Shown here in pieces: positions 53,124-62,499 of a stretch of 64,000 bases of DNA; position 1 is the stretch's first letter, and every line of letters starts with the position of its first letter. Source of the stretch: Pleionea sp. CnH1-48 (lineage in GTDB: Bacteria; Pseudomonadota; Gammaproteobacteria; Enterobacterales; Kangiellaceae); contig NZ_JAMXSB010000005.1 in NCBI RefSeq assembly GCF_024124665.1, positions 124,001 to 188,000 on the forward strand. Reading direction: 5' to 3'. Position numbers and translations under genes: made by a program. The notes beneath the pieces are model-generated. The model saw only the letters and a list, made by a program, of their open reading frames with translations, did not search any database and had not been told where the DNA came from.

Positions 53124-55592
53124 TTACACCAAGGCTTCGTCTAACTGAGCTTCGACAACTTGCTCAGTATCTTTGGAATCGTTACTAAACTGAGCAATTG
53201 GGTTTAATAAAGTTCCTGCAAATTTTAGATTTGCCGCCGGGTCCGACAAATCAATCATTTGCTGATTATTACCAAGCTGTAAGCGATTTAAGCAAGAGTG
53301 CTTAAATTCTTTCATAAACAAGTCATGCTGCTCGAACTTCTCAGAAAATTGAGGGTGCTGTTTTTGATAGTTCTTAATGTTATCCGCCACAAGCCTCCAG
53401 AAATCAACTTCGCTAAAGTCACAGTGTTGATACAAGATCTGAGACAGATACCGGAAAAACCCATCAAACATATCCGTAAAAATGGAGAGTATCGCGATAT
53501 CTACAGGCATACTGGCTTTAATACGCCCAACGCCTTCAGGAAGCTCTTTGTCTGAATTTAGTAAACAAATTTCTTCGCCGATGTCTTTCATGATGGCACG
53601 TACTGGGATATTGTTTTCGAACAATAAGATCAAGTTTTCACCATGAGGCATATACACCAGATCATGCTCGAAATAACAATGCAATAGCGGAGAAAGATAG
53701 ACATCGAAGTAATGAGTCATCCACTCTTCAATCGACAATCCAGAAGATTTGATCATCGCAGGCAATACAGCACCACCTTCTGGGTCAATATGTAACAAAG
53801 AAGCCATTGTCATTAAGCGCTGACCAGGCTGAACCATGCTAACCGGACTTTCTCTCCAAAGTGCTGCCAGCATTTTTTTATAAGGACTATCAACAATGGC
53901 TTCATTTTCATAATAGGGATTACGATAGCCAACCGCTGCAATCTCTCTCAGTATGCAGAAATTCTTGTTCTGTAAATACTCGTCACTTTCAACCAGTTTC
54001 AACAACCAATCATTTATGGCAGGAGTAGTGCGCATATAGTAAGAAGAAAGTCCACGCATAAAGCCCATATTCAGGACAGATAATGCGGTCTTAACATAGT
54101 GCTTACCTGGATTGCTCAGGTTAAAGAAAGTACGAATCGATTGCTGAGCCTGATACTCATCATCACCATACCCTAAACAGACAATGTCTTGAGCTGCGAT
54201 ATCAGGCGCGAAAACATGAGACAGCTTGTTAAACCATTGCCATGGATGAACAGGCATCAGCAGATAATCAGAAGGATTTAAACCTTTGTCCGTTAAAACT
54301 TTATCAAATGTGTCTCGAGTTGTGACATCCAACTCGGAGTTAAATAAAGTTTCATAATCCATATCGAATGAAGACGAAAACTCCGCTCTGTTTTTGTGTG
54401 CAGCGATCCATATTAATGAAACTGCAGCACCCGTTTCGGGAGCATAATGACGATAATCAAGACAATCAAATCCAATGCGACCATTATTAGCGATAAAGGA
54501 AGGATGCCCCTCAGACATCGCCGCTTCAACTTGTTGAAAGTCTGCCTGCGTTAGCTCTTCTGCACTCAGCCAGTCTTTCGTCATCTTATAAGCGCTGCCA
54601 CACAAAGTACTGGTAATCTCTTCCATATAGGTTGGCAGCTTATCGGGGTCAACATTCAGGCTCTTACTGAATTCAATGATAAACTGGACCGAATCCAGAT
54701 TGACCACTTCACCATTGACTCTTTTTTCAATGGAAGCTTCATCGATATACCAATGCTCCAGACTCATTAACTGTGCATTAAATACATACTCTATACCTTC
54801 AATATCCGATGCCAGGCGATATTGCTTCCAAGGCAATTCCGCCGCTACAGATGAAAGCTCAGGCTTGATCACTCTTTCATGAGCAAGCTCAGATATACAC
54901 TTTTTAATATGCTGACGATTGACCGCTGCCCAAACATCAGCCTGAATAGCGTGAGTAGCAAGCGTAGGATCTTGTTGAATTTGTTGAGGAGTAATAACGG
55001 ATTTCATTGACTGTTTAACCTTATGGCGCTTCATGGCATTGCTGTACTGTTCTCTTGTACAGAAAGCCAGATAAGCTGTTTTTTCTTCAATCTGAATTTG
55101 TCTTTGATGGAAAAACCCAACGCGTTTATTTAACTTGTGAACTTTCCCATTACGATGATCGGGCTCAACAACGATACGATGAACTTCTTCGTGGCTGAAC
55201 ATAAAGTCCATAATCGCCTGGAATACTGCAAAGGTGAAATCAGGTATTTTTTTGGTAGCTGGTGCAACAAGAATATGCATGCCCAAATCACCTTTAAGGA
55301 CGTCATAGCACTTCCCAACACCATCATGAGCTGGCTGATAACACTCCATTAAAAACACAGGATTACCATTATGAAAGCCAATATAGCTTTGAGTCCTATT
55401 GCTTTCTTTCAGCTCGCGATAAAACTTTCTGACGTCATCAACACTGTTATCCAGCATTCCCCAATATTTGGCGTAGTTCTGAGTCACCCATTGATGAACA
55501 ATATCAATATCACCAGAAAGATTTAGAGGCCGTAAGAAAAACTCACCGACGTCATCTACTTTTTTATAAAATGGTATATTTTCTAGATTCAT
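53124..55592 (-). CDS. Fused siderophore N-acyltransferase and NIS synthetase
   Basis: 822 aa, a two-domain enzyme. Residues ~1-195 are an IucB/AlcB-like N-acyltransferase (LSGDIDIVHQWVTQNYAKYWGM, HRIVVEPDHRNGKVHKLNKRVGF). Residues ~230-780 are an IucA/IucC-type NRPS-independent synthetase (SEGHPSFIANNGRIGFDCLDYRHYAPETG, LLMPVHPWQW, YYMRTTPAINDW, MPHGENLILLFENN). Separate proteins do these jobs in the alcaligin and desferrioxamine pathways. The fusion occurs in BibC of the bisucaberin pathway, which condenses N-hydroxy-N-succinylcadaverine. I infer the same type of chemistry here. Confidence 0.92.
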   Translation of the reverse strand: MNLENIPFYKKVDDVGEFFLRPLNLSGDIDIVHQWVTQNYAKYWGMLDNSVDDVRKFYRELKESNRTQSYIGFHNGNPVFLMECYQPAHDGVGKCYDVLKGDLGMHILVAPATKKIPDFTFAVFQAIMDFMFSHEEVHRIVVEPDHRNGKVHKLNKRVGFFHQRQIQIEEKTAYLAFCTREQYSNAMKRHKVKQSMKSVITPQQIQQDPTLATHAIQADVWAAVNRQHIKKCISELAHERVIKPELSSVAAELPWKQYRLASDIEGIEYVFNAQLMSLEHWYIDEASIEKRVNGEVVNLDSVQFIIEFSKSLNVDPDKLPTYMEEITSTLCGSAYKMTKDWLSAEELTQADFQQVEAAMSEGHPSFIANNGRIGFDCLDYRHYAPETGAAVSLIWIAAHKNRAEFSSSFDMDYETLFNSELDVTTRDTFDKVLTDKGLNPSDYLLMPVHPWQWFNKLSHVFAPDIAAQDIVCLGYGDDEYQAQQSIRTFFNLSNPGKHYVKTALSVLNMGFMRGLSSYYMRTTPAINDWLLKLVESDEYLQNKNFCILREIAAVGYRNPYYENEAIVDSPYKKMLAALWRESPVSMVQPGQRLMTMASLLHIDPEGGAVLPAMIKSSGLSIEEWMTHYFDVYLSPLLHCYFEHDLVYMPHGENLILLFENNIPVRAIMKDIGEEICLLNSDKELPEGVGRIKASMPVDIAILSIFTDMFDGFFRYLSQILYQHCDFSEVDFWRLVADNIKNYQKQHPQFSEKFEQHDLFMKEFKHSCLNRLQLGNNQQMIDLSDPAANLKFAGTLLNPIAQFSNDSKDTEQVVEAQLDEALV

Positions 55593-55623
55593 TTTTACGA
55601 CTCTCGTTAATTAGGGTTGCGCT

Positions 55624-56826
55624 CTAAGTAGAAGCAGACTTCACTACCATTTGTTGTCGGAATAACCAGTAAAAAACGACTGCTGTTAATACAAAACCAA
55701 AGAAAGCGACAACAAAAGACATTTGATAACTGTAAACATCAACTAACCAGCCAATGGCAAATGAAGACAATATCACGCCAAAATTCTGGAAAAAGTGAAT
55801 CTTGGAAAAGTCACTGCCATAGGATTCGGGAGAGCTAAGCTCAAACAGAAGGACTTCTAATCTGACCGTTGCCTGGAACATTGCCCAGCCAAAAATGCAG
55901 CGACCAGCAAACACGACCAAATCTTGTTGTGAGCCTTGCAGGAACAAACCAAGCATCCCGACAAAGAATGCCAAAATAATTTGCTCATGATTATTATTTT
56001 TTGACTGAGAACGATGGTTAATCCATAAAGCCAACAAGGCGACCCAGCCAGGAATCGAATAAACAAACCCCGTGAACACCTCACTATTCCAGGCAGAAAT
56101 ACTCTCCCAGTATCGAGCAAAGAATGGGCGAATCAAAAAGGCACTAAAGTACAACATCAATGACACTGCACCCAGCTTGTAAACAAATAAAATATTGCGC
56201 GGCTTCGACTCTACCTTATTATCGGTATCACTGGCTTCCTCTACTTCTAAACTTGGCTCTGCTTCAGGTTTAAAAGGAACTTTCTCTCTGTTGATTAAGT
56301 ACAGACAAACCAGCACCTGCAATCCGTCACCAGATGCCATGATCAAGTAGATATCCCTTGGCTCAAATATTTGCAGTGTAAGACCACCCACAAGCGCTCC
56401 ACCGATTCCACCAAAATGCATCAACACAGAGAAAAGTCCAACCATGCCCAGATGTTTATCTTTTTCTTCGAGCCGCATTACGAAAGGATAGATCAGCAAG
56501 TAGCTCGCTTTAAATACCAGCATCAGCTGAGATAGTATCCAGAACTCTACGATGGATGTTGAGTAATAGCAGGCAACACCTAAACAACCGGCAATGATTT
56601 GGGTATAGACCCATAAATGCAACTCTTGAATTTTTTTGGCGACTTTTGCCCACAGCGGAAAGGCGACCATAACCGTAAAGCAACAAGCTGCGATGTAGTA
56701 GCCAACATGCTGAGGTGAATCGATGCCAAAAGCCTGACTAAAAAAGTGCGGATAAAAAGGCAAAAGCATCGTGTCGCATATTACCGACACGATGGTAAGC
56801 AGGATCAAAGATTGCTTGAGGTTCAT
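55624..56826 (-). CDS. MFS transporter, probable siderophore exporter
   Basis: 400 aa with 12 predicted helices and a charged central loop (~190-210, rich in Glu). It resembles the MFS proteins embedded in hydroxamate siderophore operons (AlcS-like). It overlaps the hydroxylase gene by 4 bp, so it is co-translated with the biosynthetic genes. I infer export of the finished siderophore across the inner membrane. Confidence 0.85.
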   Translation of the reverse strand: MNLKQSLILLTIVSVICDTMLLPFYPHFFSQAFGIDSPQHVGYYIAACCFTVMVAFPLWAKVAKKIQELHLWVYTQIIAGCLGVACYYSTSIVEFWILSQLMLVFKASYLLIYPFVMRLEEKDKHLGMVGLFSVLMHFGGIGGALVGGLTLQIFEPRDIYLIMASGDGLQVLVCLYLINREKVPFKPEAEPSLEVEEASDTDNKVESKPRNILFVYKLGAVSLMLYFSAFLIRPFFARYWESISAWNSEVFTGFVYSIPGWVALLALWINHRSQSKNNNHEQIILAFFVGMLGLFLQGSQQDLVVFAGRCIFGWAMFQATVRLEVLLFELSSPESYGSDFSKIHFFQNFGVILSSFAIGWLVDVYSYQMSFVVAFFGFVLTAVVFYWLFRQQMVVKSAST

Positions 56827-58142
56827 GCGCTAACAATCTCTTTCAAGCTATCATGACTTTCAAGAGCAGCAAACTCCTGGAAAGCAATTTGCTTTTCGAT
56901 AGGGTAATGCTCAACACCCGTTAGCTCTCGAATAATATAGGAATTACGATAGCAAGCCATTCCCAGATCCGGCGTTACAAACCCATGTGTATGCAACTCA
57001 GCATTTTGAACAAAGATATCTTGACCTTGCTTATCGATACTGTAGTTACGATTAACATCAAAACGCCCATGGTCATCCCATTGAATACGTTGAGCAATAC
57101 CAGATAAGAAGTCAGGCAGTTGATAAGAGTATCCAGTCGATAGAACCAATGCCTCTGTCGGTAATTGATAGTCTTTACCTTGCTCTGTTTGATGTAGAGT
57201 CAGAGTAAGCTGCTCATCATTCTTTTCGACTCGAGTTAACTCAGAGTTGGTAAGCAAGTGACTTTTAAATGCTCCAGACAAGCGCTTAACGTACAACAAG
57301 TCATAAATCTCATTGATCAAGCTGCTGTTGATACCCTTGTATAAATGCTTCTGCTTACGAATAAGCTCATCGCGCTTTGCTGATGACATATCATGAAAGT
57401 AATCAACATATTCCGGTGATGTCATTTCCAGAGTAAGCTTGCTGTACTCCAATGGGAAGTATCGAGGCGAACGAGTAATCCAGTTTAACTCGTAACCATG
57501 GACATCAATTTCTTGAAGCAAATCATGATAGATTTCTGCCGCACTCTGGCCACTGCCAACAACAGTGATGGATGACTTTTTCTGCAAGGCTTCTTTGTTG
57601 TACAGATAACGAGAAGAGTGAATTACATCTTCTTTTACATCTTCACAACACTCAGGAACAAATGGTGCGGTCCCTGTGCCCAACACCAACTTTTTAGCAA
57701 AGTAGACTTGCTCTTCACCATCAAGTGTTGAGTTAGCTTCGACCCGATAGAGTGCAGAGTCTTCATCATAAGAGATGCTATTCACCTGAGTATTAAATCG
57801 AAGATTATCAAGCTGTTCACAAGCCCATTGGCAGTATTGGTTGTACTCTTTACGCATCAAGAAAAAGTCTTCTCGAATATAAAAAGAATAAATACGCCCC
57901 TGCTGTTTAATGTAGCTCAAGAAGCTAAGCGGATGCGTAGGATCGGCTAAGGTAACCAGATCCGACAAGAAAGGCGTTTGCAAGGTAGCGCTTTCAAGCA
58001 TCATACCAGGATGCCAATCGAAGCCTTCTCGCTTGTCTAAAAAGACACCCTTTAATCCATCAATAGTTGATGTTAAACAGGCTAATCCAAGATTGAACGG
58101 GCCGACTCCAATCGCTACAAAATCATACACGGGCTGACTCAT
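56823..58142 (-). CDS. Siderophore diamine/lysine N-monooxygenase (IucD/AlcA/DesB family)
   Basis: 439 aa flavin-dependent N-hydroxylase. The FAD loop GVGPFNLGLA is at ~12-21, followed by the FDWHPGMMLESATLQTPFLSDLVTLADPT substrate region. The NADPH site is in VVGSGQSAAEIYHDL, and ATGY-like LSTGYSYQLP is near residue 345. It hydroxylates the primary amine of a diamine or lysine. With a decarboxylase immediately upstream, the substrate is probably cadaverine or putrescine. Confidence 0.92.
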   Translation of the reverse strand: MSQPVYDFVAIGVGPFNLGLACLTSTIDGLKGVFLDKREGFDWHPGMMLESATLQTPFLSDLVTLADPTHPLSFLSYIKQQGRIYSFYIREDFFLMRKEYNQYCQWACEQLDNLRFNTQVNSISYDEDSALYRVEANSTLDGEEQVYFAKKLVLGTGTAPFVPECCEDVKEDVIHSSRYLYNKEALQKKSSITVVGSGQSAAEIYHDLLQEIDVHGYELNWITRSPRYFPLEYSKLTLEMTSPEYVDYFHDMSSAKRDELIRKQKHLYKGINSSLINEIYDLLYVKRLSGAFKSHLLTNSELTRVEKNDEQLTLTLHQTEQGKDYQLPTEALVLSTGYSYQLPDFLSGIAQRIQWDDHGRFDVNRNYSIDKQGQDIFVQNAELHTHGFVTPDLGMACYRNSYIIRELTGVEHYPIEKQIAFQEFAALESHDSLKEIVSA

Positions 58143-58168
58143 GGTACTTCTCTACTTATATAAAATAA

Positions 58169-59734
58169 TTAACTGGCTATCTGAGTAATAGACGGTGATG
58201 CTAGCTGTTCTTGAATGCTCTGCTCACCGTACTGCTTGATTAACTGAAGAATTTCACCTAAGTGCTCCATCGAAGTCGAAGGATTCAACAAAGTAAACTT
58301 CAGATAACGACGGTCATTCACTTTGGTGCTCGCGATCACCGCCTCGCCACTACGGAAGATAGCTTTGCGAATAAACTCATTGGCTTTATCTATGACTTCT
58401 GGATCACAAGGCTCTGAGGGCACATAGCGAAAAACCAGCGTACTAATTTGAGGCTTATGTAAGATATTGATGTTGTTGTCCGAGCGATAAAGTTCATAAG
58501 CACTTTGTGCTAATGCCATGACATCATCAAACATTTGTCCAACTTTCGCAGGGCCCATCATACGCAACGTCAACCACAGCTTAAGCGAGTCAAATCGACG
58601 CGTTGTTTGGATACTCTTGTTAACAAGATTAGGAGTACCTTCTTGCGACTGACTGAGCGGATTCAGGTATTCAGCATGGTGAGTCACAAACGATAAATTA
58701 TTCTTATCCTTAGTGTAAAAAGCACCGCAGCTGACTGGCTGAAAATAAGACTTGTGATAATCGACGGTCACAGAGTCTGCTTTTTCTATACCGTCTAATA
58801 AGTGACGATGCTTATTGGATACCAGCAATCCACAACCGTAAGCAGCATCTGCATGCATCCACATTTGGTAGGTTTTACAAAGTTCAGCAATGGCATGGAT
58901 AGGATCAATACTGCCAAAATCAGTAGTCCCTGTAGTCGCCACAACGGCCATCGGGATCTCATCATTTTTCAAGCAGTCTCGAATCAGATCCTCTAATGCC
59001 ACCGCATCCATTCTAAAGTGTTCATCAACAGGTACCGAGATCACTGAGTCATAGCCCAGACCTAATAGCGCGGCAGATTTCTGCACACTAAAGTGACTGA
59101 TTTCTGAGGTAAAAATACGCAACTTATGCGCGTAAGGAGGTAAACCTTTTTCTTTAATGGAGTGACCACGTTTAGTGCAGAAGTGATCACGGGCCAACAA
59201 CAGAGCCATCAAGTTTGACTGAGTACCACCACTGGTAAAAATGCCATCACCTTGCTGATCATAACCAATGCGCTGGCATGTCCAGTCAAGCAATGACTGC
59301 TCGATTAAAGTTCCACCGGCACTTTGATCCCAGGTGTCCATTGATGAATTGACCGAAGATAAAATCATTTCTCCCAACACAGCGGGCAACACCACAGGAC
59401 AATTTAAGTGAGCCACATATTTAGGATGGTGAAAATAGATCGCATCGTCCAAATACAAAGACTTCACTTCTTTAAGCACTTCTTCAACCGAAGAGAGAGG
59501 CTGCTCCAAATCCACACTCTCAAACTTGGGAGCGAGTTCATGAGGCAAAATTCCGGTGAAGGGTTGTTGGATGTTTTTTAGTTGAGTCGATATAAGCTCA
59601 ACACCCAACTCAAGATTGTGTTGATAGTTATCAGCATTATCTTGATTGAATAAATAATTTTCGGATGTTAAAACAGAACGACCTTCCAAAGATTCCAGTT
59701 GGTTGGTAGAAGAAAGAAATTCAGCGTTACCCAT
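58169..59734 (-). CDS. PLP-dependent decarboxylase, DesA/DABA-decarboxylase type
   Basis: 521 aa from ATG 59734, 8 nt after AGGTGG; a GTG at 59746 overlaps that site. Fold-type I group II decarboxylase: TSGGTQSNLMALLLARD, HADAAYGCG for the PLP aspartate, and VDYHKSYFQPVSCGAF with the Schiff-base lysine. Family relatives at the head of hydroxamate operons decarboxylate lysine (or ornithine) to the diamine backbone. It heads the six-gene operon and is preceded by Fur boxes. Confidence 0.9.
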   Translation of the reverse strand: MGNAEFLSSTNQLESLEGRSVLTSENYLFNQDNADNYQHNLELGVELISTQLKNIQQPFTGILPHELAPKFESVDLEQPLSSVEEVLKEVKSLYLDDAIYFHHPKYVAHLNCPVVLPAVLGEMILSSVNSSMDTWDQSAGGTLIEQSLLDWTCQRIGYDQQGDGIFTSGGTQSNLMALLLARDHFCTKRGHSIKEKGLPPYAHKLRIFTSEISHFSVQKSAALLGLGYDSVISVPVDEHFRMDAVALEDLIRDCLKNDEIPMAVVATTGTTDFGSIDPIHAIAELCKTYQMWMHADAAYGCGLLVSNKHRHLLDGIEKADSVTVDYHKSYFQPVSCGAFYTKDKNNLSFVTHHAEYLNPLSQSQEGTPNLVNKSIQTTRRFDSLKLWLTLRMMGPAKVGQMFDDVMALAQSAYELYRSDNNINILHKPQISTLVFRYVPSEPCDPEVIDKANEFIRKAIFRSGEAVIASTKVNDRRYLKFTLLNPSTSMEHLGEILQLIKQYGEQSIQEQLASPSITQIAS

Positions 59735-59859
59735 AATAGTTTCCACCTATAGGTAGATCTCAAATGTGATGCAAAAGAGCCTCGAACAGTGCCCAAAACA
59801 GCTAAAATGCTTCAGATTGAGATATCCAGTTAAATGTCGGATTAGGAATGGGGCGAGAT

Positions 59860-59884
59860 TATAATGATAATGATTCTCATTACA
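59860..59884. promoter_or_regulatory. Two overlapping Fur boxes
   Basis: 19-mers at 59860-59878 (16 of 19 consensus matches) and 59866-59884 (15 of 19), offset by 6 bp, the usual arrangement for cooperative Fur binding. They lie 126-150 bp upstream of the decarboxylase start. Confidence 0.85.
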
Positions 59885-59888
59885 ACTA

Positions 59889-59921
59889 TTATTCTCAATA
59901 AATTTTACTTTATGAGAATAA
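59889..59921. promoter_or_regulatory. Inverted repeat beside the Fur boxes
   Basis: TTATTCTCA (59889-59897) and TGAGAATAA (59913-59921) form a perfect 9-bp repeat with a 15-nt spacer, 4 bp upstream (operon sense) of the Fur sites. It could be an activator site or a further Fur site. Confidence 0.45.
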
Positions 59922-60038
59922 GATCTAAGAGCTCAGCTAAATAAAGACATTAAATATCACTAAGAGATTTCAAATTTGCCAGTTAGATAAGACTTTTGGT
60001 GATTCAAAGAAGAGAGGGCTAGATGGTTTATTCAACAC

Positions 60039-61139
60039 CTAAATCATACGAAACTCACATTGTGACGCGATCTTCGTCCAAACAGTGACATGCTGGCGAA
60101 TACTCTCGACTACTCTTTCTCGTAATCCATTTTGCTCATGAGTCTTCCAATATAGGGCATACCATTGTAGAAATTCATCATTGAGGCGTGTATCTCCCCA
60201 GTGCTTTTGATCAGGTAGCCAGGCAGCAAGCTCGACTTCTAATTGCCTCATCAGCTCAGTCATTTTTGCCTGGCGGGGTTGAATCCTTTGGAGGTATTTT
60301 TTGTTTAAGACATTGCTCAGAATTTCTAACTTTCTGTTTTTTCCTGGCTTTGGGCATAGATCACCAGAATCAAGATGCTGTTGTAACAGCTCCGTTGATT
60401 GATTTAATACTCCTTCCATTACTAGCAGCTCATAAACTAACCTCATCAAAACACCTTGATGAGACTCCAGATCTTGGAATGCTTGATACCAAAGGTCATT
60501 TTGAAAACTGGACGAAGCTGCAAGGGAGCTTGCCAAGTGAAACGCATTAGCTTGCTCAATTTGTAGTCGAATGCTGCGTAGAGCCTGAAGTAAGTGAAGT
60601 ATCTCGTCGGTTTCAAAAGATTGTTGATAACCCGACGTTGAAAACAATTTTTGCCAGTATTCATCAGCCCAAGTGAGATTCCATTTCACAAAAGGCCATT
60701 GTTGCTGTTTCTTTTCGAACAAAGTTTTCCACTCACCACCTACTGGGGCTTCGGCATGATTTAAGCATCGGGCTATCTGCTCCATAAGTTGAATTTCATA
60801 AGCCAGCTGAGTGGCAGGCTCCATGACTTTTCCTAACTGCGAGTTTCGATGAGCGACCCATTGTTGTAAATCACATTGGCTAATACGGAAGAAATCACTC
60901 CAGTCCATAGAGATAGATGGCAATGAAATAACTAAGTCACGTCTCTCAGGATAAGGGACAATCGATGGCGAGACGGATTCAACTTCCGCTTCAAGGACTC
61001 GAGCAATACGCTGCTGATAATCCGACAATCTATCGATGTAAGGATTAGTGGATTGTAAAAATAGAATCAGGCTTATGGCGATAACCAATAAGCCCGAAAG
61101 CAATAGCCATTTAAGCGTCGAGCTGGTTATCTTGCTCAT
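60039..61139 (-). CDS. DUF3080-like membrane-anchored protein
   Basis: 366 aa from ATG 61139, where the protein begins MSKITSSTLKWLLLSG. One N-terminal hydrophobic helix (~8-30) is followed by YIDRLSDYQQRIARVLEAEV and a long alpha-helical domain with SISMDWSDFFRISQCDLQQWVAHRNSQLGKVM, a pattern I associate with DUF3080. No lipobox cysteine is visible, so it is probably a type II membrane protein facing the periplasm. Function unknown. It overlaps the preceding gene by 29 bp. Confidence 0.72.
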   Translation of the reverse strand: MSKITSSTLKWLLLSGLLVIAISLILFLQSTNPYIDRLSDYQQRIARVLEAEVESVSPSIVPYPERRDLVISLPSISMDWSDFFRISQCDLQQWVAHRNSQLGKVMEPATQLAYEIQLMEQIARCLNHAEAPVGGEWKTLFEKKQQQWPFVKWNLTWADEYWQKLFSTSGYQQSFETDEILHLLQALRSIRLQIEQANAFHLASSLAASSSFQNDLWYQAFQDLESHQGVLMRLVYELLVMEGVLNQSTELLQQHLDSGDLCPKPGKNRKLEILSNVLNKKYLQRIQPRQAKMTELMRQLEVELAAWLPDQKHWGDTRLNDEFLQWYALYWKTHEQNGLRERVVESIRQHVTVWTKIASQCEFRMI

Positions 61140-61911
61140 CTTTCTTTTGCGCTGCGAGCCAGTTATAACGCTTCCACCAGAACCAAACGGCACCGATAGG
61201 TAAAGATATGCGAATAATCGTTGGCGCATAGTCTCCAACTTTGATCAAACCAGCGGCAAACAGCTGGAAAGATAACCATTGAATATCAACAGCGCCTGAG
61301 GTCCAGTTTAGAGATGCGGTAAAAAATCCACACAAGATAAAGACAAACCACCAAAACTTACGCTCAGGTATTGGTGTTTTAATGCAGACTAAAAAGGTGA
61401 CAACAACAAAAATAAGATTAAAAATCATCGCGCCAAAAAAGAAGTAATGAAGCATAGATTTTTCTGACAAAGAAAACTGATTCTTAACTTTCAATGATTC
61501 ACTTTGGGGGGCAATATGAACACCCAGTAATTGATAACCTTGGTCTTTTTTGCTGATAACCACCTGAGAAATCAGCCACTCTGCCCCATACAGATGTTCA
61601 AAGTTTAGTGTTGCAGTCCAAACACCATTAACGGTATTGCTGCTTGCACCTATCAGCTCGACACTTTTTTCCTGCTCTGTAGGAAACATCAATACCAGTT
61701 GCAGTAATTGTTGCTTTGAAACGGTCTTTTGATACTCGGGAGAAAGCTGCTCATACACAAAATCGACGTTTTCGGCCTTAAGTTGAGTGATGATATTTTT
61801 TGCATAAATTTGTTCTTGCTCACTCACAATTTTATTAATCAATGCACTTTGATCACAAGCACTTAACAAAAAGATAAATAACACACTTACTAAGGACAGC
61901 AACTTCTTCAT
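61111..61911 (-). CDS. Hypothetical lipoprotein with C-terminal membrane helices
   Basis: 266 aa, no family recognised. The signal reads MKKLLSLVSVLFIFLLSACDQ, where LSAC is a good lipobox. A ~130-residue domain shaped like NTF2/DUF4019 proteins follows. About four hydrophobic segments (~150-250) and a basic, Gln-rich tail complete it. A lipid anchor plus several membrane helices is an odd combination. It lies 3 bp after the neighbour at 61915. Confidence 0.6.
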   Translation of the reverse strand: MKKLLSLVSVLFIFLLSACDQSALINKIVSEQEQIYAKNIITQLKAENVDFVYEQLSPEYQKTVSKQQLLQLVLMFPTEQEKSVELIGASSNTVNGVWTATLNFEHLYGAEWLISQVVISKKDQGYQLLGVHIAPQSESLKVKNQFSLSEKSMLHYFFFGAMIFNLIFVVVTFLVCIKTPIPERKFWWFVFILCGFFTASLNWTSGAVDIQWLSFQLFAAGLIKVGDYAPTIIRISLPIGAVWFWWKRYNWLAAQKKDEQDNQLDA

Positions 61912-61914
61912 TTA

Positions 61915-62436
61915 TTATTTTCCTTTTTCATCTCGTTGCCAGACATTAAACCAGGACTCATCCCCTCTCGAGTTAATATCGTCAATGACTTTTTGTTTAT
62001 CGAAACGAGGAAGCTTTTCGACTTGCAATAGAAGCTCAGTGAATCCTTCTACATCATTTGGGACCACACATCCTTTTGAGTTATCTGGCGTAATAAAAAT
62101 CCAGTTCACCAAATCTTTTTCGCTATGGCTTTCGATAGACACCGAGATTTCTGCAATATTATTCCACTGAATGGACTCGACCAGACTATCGCCACGAAAA
62201 CGTCGAATTTCGTCTTCATCAAACTCAACCCATTGCCTTTTGCCAGCATCAAACCAATGATTAAACTTTGGCGATAGCCCAATAATCACAGCACATAAAA
62301 CAAAAAAGCCAATACTGGACCAGCCAGCTTCGCCGCTCATGGCGCTGGGTAGCATGATAACAATATATAACAGACAGAAGCCTATACAGGCCCACTCAAA
62401 CTTAGAGTACTTCAAAAGCTTAACCCCAAAACTCAA
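61915..62436 (-). CDS. Hypothetical membrane protein
   Basis: 173 aa, no family recognised. Two N-terminal membrane helices (~13-32 and ~37-55) are followed by a ~110-residue cytoplasmic domain whose DEDEIRRFRGDSLVESIQWNNIAEISVSIE strand pattern resembles PH-like membrane-protein domains (YcxB/DUF-type). It may form an operon with the next two genes. Confidence 0.58.
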   Translation of the reverse strand: MSFGVKLLKYSKFEWACIGFCLLYIVIMLPSAMSGEAGWSSIGFFVLCAVIIGLSPKFNHWFDAGKRQWVEFDEDEIRRFRGDSLVESIQWNNIAEISVSIESHSEKDLVNWIFITPDNSKGCVVPNDVEGFTELLLQVEKLPRFDKQKVIDDINSRGDESWFNVWQRDEKGK

Positions 62437-62499
62437 TAACTAGCGGCAATATACCACCTTTTGGCTGCAAGCCACTAGTTGAACAACGGCAGGAAGTGG

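Larger units (their letters stand above)
59735..60038. other. Gene-free regulatory stretch of the siderophore operon
   Basis: 304 bp holding the ribosome site and leader of the decarboxylase gene, the overlapping Fur boxes and a 9-bp inverted repeat. The part from about 59925 to 60038 shows nothing I can name. Confidence 0.7.
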
